Assembly (NCBI GenBank): GCA_025267735.1
Contig: CM046301.1
Location: 11,468,190 to 11,532,189, forward strand
From: Mactra quadrangularis
Taxonomy: Eukaryota > Mollusca > Bivalvia > Venerida > Mactridae
Direction of reading: 5' to 3'
Length of the DNA: 64,000 bases
Part shown: positions 49,649 to 60,289 of the stretch, in pieces
Layout of the letters: each line of letters starts with the position of its first letter
Position numbering within the stretch: the stretch's first letter is position 1
Notes under the pieces: generated by a model
What the model was told of the DNA's origin: nothing
Seen by the model: the letters and a program-made list of their open reading frames with translations, nothing else
Database searches by the model: none
Translations under genes and position numbers: made by a program

Positions 49649-49958
49649 CAGGGGCGGATCGAGGATTTTTTTCTAGGGGGGGGGGGGTCCGAACTTTTTA
49701 GTGTGGGTCCGAACTTTTCTGGGGGGGGGTCTGAACCTCGAACCACAACCACATTATACACATCTTGCAGAAAAAAATGCAACATATTGATAATAAAAAC
49801 TACATAACCATTAAATCTATGTTAAGCACCGAGAAAATTTGCTTCATGCTACTTAAAAATGACTAACAGGCAAGCAATACACCAATGGGCAGGTACATTT
49901 TCCAAATTCTAGGGGGTCCGGACCCCACTGAACCCCCTCCGCCGCTGGATCCGCCTAT
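49649..49958. mobile_element. DNA-transposon-like element with GGGGCGGATC termini
   Basis: It starts CAGGGGCGGATCGAGGATTT, with G runs and two GGGTCCGAACTTTT repeats, and ends AGGGGGTCCGGACCCCACTG then CTGGATCCGCCTATG. The ends are inverted repeats (GGCGGATC/GATCCGCC). About 310 bp, no ORF of note. Confidence 0.65.
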
Positions 49959-51399
49959 GATAAAAAATACCAAATATTTAGACATTATATTTTGACACAC
50001 ATAGCTTGTTTAAGTATTAAACCCATACACAACTGCATACGATATACCACAAAAGTGCATTTAATATTTACTACATTAAATCTACATCAAAATAAAAAAG
50101 AAACATAAATTTATATATTTTTTCAATCTCGATTTTTTTATGAATCGTAACATCTCGCATTTGAGATAGATTTTTTTGTGTTGAAATTTCAGAGGAATTA
50201 AGTAATTCAAATTATTTTAAATTCGAGTTCTTGTCGATAAGGTGTCTCTCACTTTCGTGAATTAGTTATTTTAATGCTGTAATATAGAAATTATATGTCT
50301 AATAAAACTCATAAACTCATGAAGCAGAAAATTTTATGTCAACGATTTAGCAGTAAATCATCAACGTGAACCATTGTACTTTGGTGTAATATCTAGAGTT
50401 TAAATCAAAATTAAGATAAATTGCTTAAATTCGTGGACGAGTAAAGCAGGCTATGATTTTATGTCATAACTACATGATAAGATGCTTATCCATACGACCT
50501 GATCAATTTAATTGGCCGCTGGTAACGCGCGGCGTCCAATCAAAACTGTCGACACAAACGAGTATCGTTTAATGAACAATGGCGGCGTATATGTTGACTT
50601 GTTTCACCTGCTTGCTGTACAAAAGGACACCGCAGGCGATGTCGTTTTGTTACGTGTAATTGTTGCATTTGATAGAGTTCTCCCTTTCTTTACTGCCGTA
50701 GTGTTGTCCTAATTAACCAGTTCAAAGTTATAATTAAACACATTTTGTCATTATGCATCAATTAATAACCCTCACTCGCGTTACTTGATTCTCATAGACG
50801 TGAACCAAAACTGCCAATTAGAGTATTTACTCGGCCGTATATTAACAATAAGAGAAATTGCAAGTAATAATCTAGCTATATGCTCAACTCTGAGTTGGTT
50901 CCCTTTTTTCACTTATGGTATAATGAATATTGAAAATGAAATAATAGGTCCAGCTATTTTGATCAACTATTCACGAATCACGTGTAAATCAAGAACGAAA
51001 ATAGTCGTACTCAATAATCATACAGTAATAAGACATTTATGGTAAAAATTCAAAAAAAAAGAAAAAGACAACAATCTCTAGAAGGGACGAATCAATGATT
51101 TCTTCAAGGGAGCTCGACTAGATTATTTCTATCGAAGAAGCTAACTTGAAAATTTTTTGCAGTTACGACGAATGCCGAAGCAGTACTTCTTTATAATATT
51201 ATGCAATATCTACAATTGAAAAATTCAGTAATCTGATGTCTAGCACCAATAAAGATGATATTCGAAATATATCTGTATATTTGTATCATGTATTTAAGCG
51301 TAGAACTTCAGAACTTAGTTTTTTATAGAATTGATAATGGCAATAAGAGTTCGCTTTTTTGTGTACTATCCTTGAATAATTGTGGCTTGACATGGTAAT

Positions 51400-51762
51400 A
51401 TTAAATGAATACACATATTTCTCTAAACATTTTAATTGCTTTATTTTATTATTATTTTTTTTAATGACACAAAATTTATTATGTCATATGTTAATTGTTA
51501 AAGTTCTATTTATATTTGCTATGTTGTATACCATGTGCAATGCTCTTTTATTCTGAATAAACTATATATACAATAGTCGAAAGTGTCCGTGATTTCTCTG
51601 TCTATTACTGATATCACTGCTGCATTGTTTGATCATATACTTTCATATTATATCTATTACTTCTATATTTATCATATGTACCGTGTTATATTTGTAAATG
51701 CACATTGTTGTGTATAGACTAGAGGCCTGTTTATACAAAATAAACTGAAACTGAATATGCGT
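51400..51762 (+). mobile_element. Possible LINE 3' end fragment
   Basis: It ends with AGAGGCCTGTTTATACAAAA TAAACTGAAACTGAA, a short pentamer-like tail on an AATAAA-type sequence as seen at 3' ends of several non-LTR retrotransposons. No reverse-transcriptase reading frame is present. Confidence 0.35.
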
Positions 51763-52275
51763 AAGCGCAGATAAATATTTGTTTCACAACCCTGATTATT
51801 AATATAAGCAATAAAAATATCCCCTTTCCGCGTTTGCCAAATACACACTCGTTTTCTACGTGTCTTTTACAGCGTATTTTGAAAGTTACCGATTAAAGTA
51901 GTCTCTCCCTTGACAATGTTACCTGGCCAACATTGTCGGCAACTGCCAGTTGTTGTTAAACCAATCTGGGGCTTTCTTTGAATACGAATATGTACATCAT
52001 AATGTTTAACTAAGTGAAAATCTGTTTTGATTGTATTTATAAGGATAATTAAAGTACGTATGTTGATTGCAGGACCGTATGAAGCATTTCTATATAGGGA
52101 TGGGGCTTATTTCTCTTAGGACAGAGTCGTCTGCTGGACAACAATACTTTTCTAAATCGCTACTACTTTCAATTCTGTTGGAAGTAATAATCATTTATCA
52201 TTTGTAAACCATATCTGTATAGAGCTCTTTTCATATTGAAAATATGTTTAAAAGCACTTAGAAAACATACGCCTT

Positions 52276-52279
52276 GTTC

Positions 52280-52346
<67 letters not shown>
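52276..52346. repeat. (ATT)n microsatellite
   Basis: More than 20 perfect ATT/TTA triplets. Confidence 0.97.
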
Positions 52347-52349
<3 letters not shown>

Positions 52350-52779
52350 ACATTAGATTAGATTATAATCATTAGTGAGTAATCTCCTAGCACAACCGCC
52401 AGTTCCTTCAAGTCAGAATTGTAATTTTTACAATGATATGTGTTTCTTTGTTACTTACTAAAAACTGTACAGCTTTTGTGAATAAATGCACGCCCTGCTC
52501 TGTTCTATTTCTGATCTAATATCCATATTCTTTACTATTGAGATGTTACTGTAATTATTCAACTACGAGTACACGTAAGTCGGACAACAGAAGTTACACT
52601 TGTGGTTTATATTTTTAAAGAATAATCAGTATGCTAACTGAAACCACAATAATAAATAATCATTTACCAAAGCAATTGTCATACAACAAAATGTTTGAAT
52701 GGATTGCGTGTTTTAACCACAGGTAAATGTATCCACAAGTTACCTTTCCAAACTATAACTATACTATACTACTATTAAG

Positions 52780-53186
52780 TAGGGCTGTCACAATACGCCA
52801 GAAGCGTATCGCGATATATTGCAATACGCTGGCATCGTATCGCGATACGTACCACGATATATTGTGGGCTTTTAGATTCGTTGTGCCTCCGCTGTATTTA
52901 ACAGACACATTGCAAATCTTACATGCAGCTACTGATAGAATCTAAACTCTTTAAGTTTTTATGGTCATTTAGGACTGTGAAGTGTCCCAATCGGTTAAAT
53001 TTTTGTAACTTAAGGGTAGAATGAACAATGGAAAAACTGATGTTTCGCTACTTTCATTTCGCGAAACATCAGTTTTTCCAATGCAAAAAAAAACATATTG
53101 CAAAATACCGGTACGTTAAAATCATACCGCGGTAAGTATTGTTGCAGCTGCATATTGCAATAAACCGGTATATCGTGACAGCCCTA
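52780..53186. mobile_element. hAT-like MITE with 8-bp target-site duplication
   Basis: The ends TAGGGCTGTCACAATAC and ATATCGTGACAGCCCTA are inverted repeats, and 8-bp direct repeats CTATTAAG flank the element (52772-52779, 53187-53194), the hAT hallmark. It is 407 bp with no transposase. The interior has repeated TATCGCGATA-type palindromes and a 21-bp perfect stem at about 53028-53082 (GGAAAAACTGATGTTTCGC and its complement). Confidence 0.88.
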
Positions 53187-53433
53187 CTATTAAGGAGAAA
53201 AAGCTGTCTCCGTCCATATTTGTCAAAAGTTGAAAACTACACCGTTTAAACAGACATATCTGATTTGGAATCACTTGTTAGACGTTTTATTTATGTATAA
53301 ATAACTTTAATAACGACAAATATATACAGTACATTGTATTTTTATATACATGTACATTCATGGACCTCATGCAAGCGACGTGTCTTTTTTTCTTTCTTTT
53401 GTTGTCTTATCATATCACTATCATTATCATATT

Positions 53434-53653
53434 TCTACTCACCGTTCCCGAAAAGTCTAAATCTCCGGACCAGTTACTATGCGTAAACTTCCGTCAGTTA
53501 CCGACAACCATCCGACATAATTTTGAATCGGTAGTACGAGGGAGAAAGATCGTAGAAATTATTTCATGACCAACATCCAAGACAGTAAGTCCCGCCCGGA
53601 TATCGAACCCAAGACTTCTAGATCAGTAGACATGTGTGCTACCGACTGAGCTA
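53434..53653 (-). mobile_element. tRNA-derived SINE, partial copy
   Basis: The body from TCTACTCACCGTTCCCG through the tRNA-like head (GATATCGAACCCAAGAC, GCTACCGACTGAGCT) is recognisable. It lacks the terminal GTTGGGTTTAACGCC section. Confidence 0.8.
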
Positions 53654-54987
53654 TAAAGAACACTTTGGTTTTTGCAAATACAAAAAGTCCGAAAATTTGA
53701 GAAGAAAAACTGTCCCCACATTAAAACTATTCTGCTAAAGGTGGTCCCTATATTAAGACCATTCTGCTGTGAAGACCATTGTTTTGGATGGTTCATATAT
53801 TGTCTGGTTCCCAGTCGTACTTTGACAGGTAAAAGTACATCAGGCAAAGCATGATAATGGCGGCGCCAGATGTAATGCTTAGGTTTTGGATAATTTTGTT
53901 TTCAAATGAACATTTCTCACTACACAGGCTTAAATCAAAGTATCATTGTACACGAATTACAGTGGATACCTTTTTAAGTTTTTCGGTTACTTTTATGCTT
54001 AATAAAGTATCATTGTACAAGAATAACAAAGGATACATTTTTTAATTTGTCGGGTACATAATTTATGTTAAATAAAGTATCCGAAATTCTAACGAGGCTA
54101 ATCCACGGCCGAATCGAGTTTATTTTGCAGTCAGGGTTTTTAATTTATCGAATGACCTATATCGTACCGAACTCCTACCCAAGTTGCTATCGTCAGCTAT
54201 GATCATGCAAAATTAAGAAAACGTAAACGAAAAACGTGTTACTTAAATAATAACTGAAGGCGCAGACATAATTGTGCTTTGCCTGACCCGATAGCGATAT
54301 TAGTAAGAGGCAGGTAATCTAGACTAGGTTCCAATAGTGAAAAAATACTGTACTTTATCATGATATAAGCGACAATTCGTACGAACGTTCAGTACTGTAA
54401 CCCGTAATTGTTTAACTCGGCGGAGTGTTACATTTCGTCGTTATCAGTAAAACCTGTGGACATGATGATGTTTCCATGAAAAAATTGCAACAATAATTAT
54501 CTTTTGCATGCGTGATCCGCTGGTACTATTAGTTTGAGATATGAGGTGCAATTTCAGATGTTCTTTTATTTCTTGAGTGTCGTATAATGCATTAGAAATT
54601 CTACACTCGTTAGTGTTGCACAAAGACGACAGCTTGTCCTTTTTAGATACATAGAAAACTGATAGTATTAAGTTTGTACAAATGAAAGAGATTACACAAC
54701 TGTATCAAAACAAAATAATTTTGTTGTTAAAGAGATAAGATTTATCGCCTACTGTTTTAATGATCAATTTTTCGACGAATCAAAGCTTAATTATACTCGG
54801 TGTATTATTTCTTGGAATGGATGCTTAGAAGTACAGCTTGACCCCGACTTCATCACCCCTTAATACGGATAATACCAGCTCATGATAAACATTTTTACGC
54901 ATTCCATATACCATGCGGCTATTTTGAGAATAGTGAGGATCGAATACATGTATCCAAACAAAATTATTCAAATTGCGCATACATTTT
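53654..54987. other. Intergenic, no gene seen
   Basis: A YY1-like TAATGGCGGC lies at 53855-53864 and a direct repeat AAAGTATCATTGTACA at about 53937 and 54006. Nothing else could be supported. Confidence 0.6.
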
Positions 54988-55061
54988 GAGGGTTTCCTGC
55001 AAGACTGTAGTAAGTGCATTGCGTAAAAGAGCGAGTTACTACAGTCTTGCGGGCAACCCTC
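54988..55061. repeat. 74-nt hairpin, 26-bp stem
   Basis: Arms 54988-55013 (GAGGGTTTCCTGCAAGACTG then TAGTAA) and 55036-55061 pair with two mismatches around a 22-nt loop. The size fits a microRNA precursor, but it could equally be a small inverted-repeat transposon remnant. Confidence 0.85.
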
Positions 55062-55130
55062 GATTTATCAAAATAAATGACCCGTAAGGAAGATTTTTCT
55101 TTCATACTTTGTGTTGTTAAATTTATGCAA

Positions 55131-55290
55131 CTGTCAGTGGCGCGTAAATTAACCCGGCTGATTTAAATACTCGATGTTAACTTGATAACTCTCGTAATAA
55201 ATACGGAAATATTATATCACTCGATCGTGAATACAGAATGACTGTGGTGAATATCCTAATCAGCGGGGTTAATGTATCCACCACTGACAG
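55131..55290. mobile_element. MITE family A, copy 3 (longest)
   Basis: The arms start CTGTCAGTGGCGCGTAAATT and end AATGTATCCACCACTGACAG, with CGGCTGATTTAAAT and CCTAATCAGCGGGGT inside. This is the most complete copy and best defines the termini. Confidence 0.8.
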
Positions 55291-55998
55291 ATGAATAAAA
55301 TCTAACGATGCACATTTTTACATTTTTATGGTGTAATTGCTTCTTTTAAGTAACCGCTATAATAGAAGGTTTATTAGGGGGTCATTCCTTTTTGTGTTAT
55401 CAATCGGCGAGTTGAAACATTAACAACCACGCTGAATTCACCTTACTATTACTGGATAAATAGTGACAATATGTTCAGAATGTTAATAAACCCTTTTTCT
55501 GTATCATTTCTTCGTTCGGAAATGTACACATTAGCCTGTGAGTTGTAAATATTTTACTCTGAACCTTCCGTTCAAATCATTTTACATTATCGCAATTTAG
55601 GAAAAACGTATAATACGAATGCTCTAAGTCGGACTTTTAGTGTTCTGCTGTTTTTACATTCATGGCTGATCTAAATAGCTCCAAATGTGATTTGCTTGTA
55701 AAATATTCATTTTAGACACTTAATTCTAATACTGCCTAAAATATTATTTCATAGCTTGAAAGTACAAAATCTCCCTCTTTACTTTTTGGCTGTGTGGACG
55801 CTTTGTTTTTAACCGTTGCTGTTCCTGACATTTTTTACAGTCCTTTTTGAACATCGATTTCTATGTAAATTATATATGTCTTTTCAGTTAAACCGAGTAG
55901 CTTACTAACTGAGTTAATTGTGAAGTTTTCTGACCAGCTGACCAGAAATGAAGGTCCAGTCTCCATCAGAACCAAACCATTGACCCTTATATTAGAGC

Positions 55999-56408
55999 TT
56001 GACCGAGTACCAGTGATGTCCAATGTTCTATACTTATTGTTGACCGAGTACCAGTGATGTCCAATGTTCTATACTTATTGTTGACCGAGTACCAGTGATG
56101 TCCAATGTTCTATACTTGGTGTTGACCGAGTACCAGTGATGTCCAATGTTCTATACTTATTGTTGACCGAGTACCAGTGATGTCCAATGTTCTATACTTA
56201 TTGTTGACCGAGTACCAGTGATGTCCAATGTTCTATACTTGGTGTTGACCAAGTACCAGTGATGTCCAATGTTCTATACTTATTGTTGACCAAGTACCAG
56301 TGATGTCCAATGTTCTATACTTATTGTTGACCAAGTACCAGTGATGTCCAATGTTCTATACTTGGTGTTGACCAAGTACCAGTGATGTCCAATGTTCTAT
56401 ACTGGGTG
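55999..56408. repeat. 41-bp minisatellite, ten units, with 123-bp higher-order pattern
   Basis: Ten consecutive 41-bp units each contain GTACCAGTGATGTCCAATGT then TCTATACT. Unit ends alternate TTATTG, TTATTG, TTGGTG three times, with the last unit ending TGGGTG. The first six units start TTGACCGAG and the last four TTGACCAAG. Confidence 0.95.
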
Positions 56409-58264
56409 TCAATCTACCTATATATTAATGGTTTTACTGTATACAAACTTATTATTTTTTTGTGAAACTTTATAGTAATTTCTTCTTTTATGTTTAACTA
56501 CTTCAGCGTTGTTTTCGTCAGCTGTTTCCATCCCGTTATCAGTTATTTGATAAGCTTATTTAGATACATTTGAAATGATATGTTGTTGATCTTTTCTTTA
56601 CAAACAAAATTTACAATCCTTACTTGGTTACATAATAATTTTTGTATAAAAAAGAACATTAGTTACAGCTGGGAGATACATTAAACAAGAAATGTTTGAA
56701 AAATCACGAAATACAAGCTATTTCGAATTTGATACAAACCACATTTTCCCAGGTTTGAACGGATGCAAGCGACAGATGACGGAGACAGACGATCCGTGGA
56801 AGACAACAAGCAGACGACAGTCTCATAAAGAATGCCGTCAGCTGCACTCGAAGAAAGATGGCGGTATCAGTAGGACAGGGTAACATCTCTTAAAGGGTAT
56901 ATGTCTATAACTCACATATAAAGTCTCATATATTTAAAAAAAATATAATCATTTATTTGCCATGCATCTAAATGACCACAACAGAAAGAATATGTGTAAT
57001 CATTACAAGTTTGATAATTAATACAAGTAGTTGATTATCATATCCTTATTAGTGATTTGACAACTGAACATTAATCAGATTTCCGAAGCGGAATTTTGAC
57101 GATATTTCGCTCATCCTAAAGCAACTGGAGTGTTTACTTGTAATTGGCTTTTTCCGTCAGTCTTCTAGATCGTTCGACAATTTTCGTTTTCCAAGGTGCC
57201 GACGAATACGATTGTACAAAACGAAATACTTCCTATTTCAAAATCAGAAAATTTAGACCATATTTTACAAGAAAAGATTAATGCAAAGCATTACATACCG
57301 CCGGATAGTGATAATATTATGTGTAGATGTACATAAATCAAAAGAGAAAACAAAGACATATGCGGCAAAAAGAGTACAAAATTCTGTATTCTGAGGTATA
57401 ATACAGAACATGTTAAGTGTTCCATGATTAAATGACACAGTGAATAAATCTATATATTTACTACATTATTTAATTAATACATTATTCCTGTTAACAAACT
57501 TAAAAAAATACGGCTTATTGGCCACTAATTACAGCAATAAATTTATGTTTACTAAAATGTACTCGCATGTCTACGTGTTTTAGTCTAAACCAGGGTTTAG
57601 AAGAGAAGATAATTAGCGACTTCTTGGAGAAACTCCTTTTAAATATGATAAATAAATGTTTGAAAGAATAAATGAAAATTATGTATACGAAAACACGCCA
57701 GATTTTGCATCATGCATTTAGCGCTTCGTATACGATAAACCCGATCTAAATTTCTCAGCTCGCGTACTTGCTTATTTACCACGAGTCTATAGCAAATCTG
57801 TTCACGGAGAGTTGCGTGAAATATGTACGGTACGTGTTTTTTAAGCCTGAACCTCAATTTAGGGGAGCAGATATTTTACAATGTCTCAAAATATGAATTA
57901 AGGATAAAATTTTCTTTTCTTTAAAATGCCCCCCCCCCCCAAAAAAAAAGCACGAAATTTTATTGCAGTACTATAACACTGAAAATTAATTAATTTAGCA
58001 CTGGCAACATTTGTAAATAAAAAGGAGAACGCAAGTAAAAGAAATCATGAACTGCTCCTACCATGGTCATCAGATTCTGACGACTCCAATATACCACCGG
58101 CCCTCAGGCCGGCGGTAAATAATCATTGTCACGTTTTATGTGTAAATGATTGATTATTAACATGACCACATAAACGTAATAGAAACGTTACAAATCAAAC
58201 AATAAAAAGATTTAGACTTAAACACTTTAAAAGCCATGATATGCTGATTTAGAAATGCAAGTCT
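56409..58264. other. Intergenic, no gene seen
   Basis: Contains a short balanced block at 56750-56870 with ACAGACGAT (56785), GCAGACGAC (56810-56818) and AAGATGGCGG (56855-56864), open on both strands for about 60 codons. Otherwise AT-rich. Confidence 0.6.
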
Positions 58265-58765
58265 TGATGACATTCAACGTCGCAACACCGCTAAAAGTCG
58301 CAATTTACGCTAAACTTCGCAACACTAGCGCTAAATGTCACAATCAACAATGCAACATTAAACGTCGAAATCCGCGCCATGAAATTAAACGTTACAAAAC
58401 GTCGCACAAAAAACGACTGACATTAAGTGTTACAACATTGACGGTAAACAATAGTGGCTGCTATATACCTAAAGGAGTTTGCTTGGGATATGTTAATGGT
58501 TGCTATGAGTCTACGAGTGGTTGCGCTGAAGTCATATTTGTCCTATGTAATACTTGTGTGTAATTTAGGCTCGATAATAAACATTCCTACCAAGTGCGAC
58601 ATTTAACGTCAGTCTATTTTAGTGCGACGTTTAGCGTCAGCGTTGCGACGTTTATCATCAGGGCAATTGCAGCCTTTCGCGTTGGTTACGAATTCAGCGT
58701 TAGTGTTGGGACATTTAGCGTGAATCGCGACTTTTAGCGGCGTTGTGATGTTTAACGTCGCAATA
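58265..58765. mobile_element. Long inverted-repeat element with AACGTCGCAAC units
   Basis: The left arm (about 58265-58445) has GTCGCAACACCGCTAAAAGT, CGCTAAACTTCGCAACACTA and similar. The right arm (about 58590-58765) is its diverged reverse complement (CGACTTTTAGCGGCGTTGTG). Arms of roughly 170 bp contain short degenerate CG-containing repeats. The single ORF crossing it is low complexity and not treated as a gene. Confidence 0.65.
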
Positions 58766-59214
58766 GTTACTACAGATGAGAAATAAAAACAGGATGTTCG
58801 ACTATGTTGAAGTAAATAGGCTAAAACATCACTGACCGAGATTGTTTATTTTTCTTTGAACTTTTTCTCCAGTAATTGTCAAATCACTGGACCCCATCAA
58901 AAGTGTTTAAGTATAAGTCATTGTAAAGGGTCAATGACCCGATGAATTCCCTTTTACTGTCAATAACCGTTGTAATGACGGCTAATGGACTTATAATTAC
59001 ACACAATGATAGAATTAAACGCTCAATAAGAATGATAATAACTATGTATCGTTCTACCATTGTTTACCGTTATAATGTCCTTCAGTTCTTATACAATTGC
59101 TCATCGTAAAATCGTTTTTTAATTCTTACTGCTGCGGACCATAGATACTGAGGTTGATTAACAGTCGTGTTCCAGCAAGTTTTGTCAGCTTTTTATGCAG
59201 ACCCAGAGATGGGC

Positions 59215-59343
59215 GTGAACTCTATTACTAGTTTTACGCAGAGACATGTGTCATTCGGAACTCCTCGGCCATTCGCCATTCATGAAAAGTCGAGGTGTTC
59301 CGAATGACACATGTCTCTGCGTAAAACTAGTAATAGAGTTCAC
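59215..59343. repeat. Near-perfect 53-bp inverted repeat (hairpin)
   Basis: The left arm 59215-59267 and right arm 59291-59343 are reverse complements with one mismatch in 53 and a 23-nt loop. The arms start GTGAACTCTATTACTAGTTT and include CAGAGACATGTGTCATTCGG. No other copy was noticed in the window. It could be a young foldback element or a hairpin RNA source. Confidence 0.95.
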
Positions 59344-60031
59344 GTGTATTAATTAATGTGTGTATTAATACCCTTGTTTCAGGTATCCTCCATAGGATGA
59401 GGTTAAATTCTTGATTCAGAACCAGCACATCGAATGCTAAACTGTCTACCAAATCTCAGTTTGACCCATACAGCAAAGACATGCTCGTCGAATTGAAAAC
59501 TGGTGATAGAAGGTGGATAATACCTTATTACATGTTTCAAAATTATGAAGAAAATCAAGCTTAAACTTATAAATTGCGTCAAATAAATGTTAAACTGCAT
59601 GTTTTCAAAATTGTACAGAGCATTTTAGAAGCAGAAAAACAGTGTGACAATTTTAGTACTAATTGTATTACAACTGTAAAAAATTGTAAATTTAACTTTA
59701 AAAATTAACCCGTTGGAAAAGGTATAGACAGTTTTTGTGCGTTTTGTGATTTTATTCTATAATACTTTTTCTACCTTTTAATAGATCAGATTACCGTAAG
59801 TTACTAATTAAATAATTGACAGGAAAGTTTTAAATGTCAAAAAGAATTTACCAAATCCTTGGGCAAGTAGCTTCAATGCTTGTTTTGTATTCAACTGTTG
59901 AGTATTTTACTTAGAAAATGAACCATAGAACGATAGATCGAGATTCTTGATAACCTCTTCGTACGAGAATAAGGAATGGATTTTTCGACTAGTGACATTG
60001 AAATCGTTCATAAATTTATAGATGCAAGACC

Positions 60032-60289
60032 CTCTAAAAGTACTGAGACAAAATCTATTTCAGAATAAACTGATCCACATAACTACACGTACTTACGAAA
60101 AAGGGAAATAATAAGTAATGTAAGGGAAATGTAAATCGTCATTCAATTATTAGTTTTTCAGCATATGATTTGCACTATGTTATATGAATTAAAGTATATC
60201 ATCTATATATTATAGTAAAATTATCTATGGTATGCATGCCAAATTTTCTCAGAACTATATTTGGAAAAAAGGATTTTGGACGGCACTGT
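60032..60289. mobile_element. Tc1-like MITE
   Basis: The left end ACCCTCTAAAAGTACTGAGA and right end AAGGATTTTGGACGGCACTG|TA are inverted-repeat-like and match the ends at 46707-47431. Internal AGAATAAACTGATCC is shared with that copy (AGGATAAACTGACTCC). Confidence 0.55.

Larger units (their letters stand above)
49959..52771. other. Intergenic, no gene seen
   Basis: Besides the possible LINE tail and ATT microsatellite it carries GCAGACGAC on the minus strand (52126-52134) and CAATGGCGGCG (50577-50587). No coding region recognised. Confidence 0.65.

Noticed and set aside
58255..58563. 102-codon ORF
   Set aside because: It lies inside the long inverted-repeat element and is built from its short repeats; no protein features.
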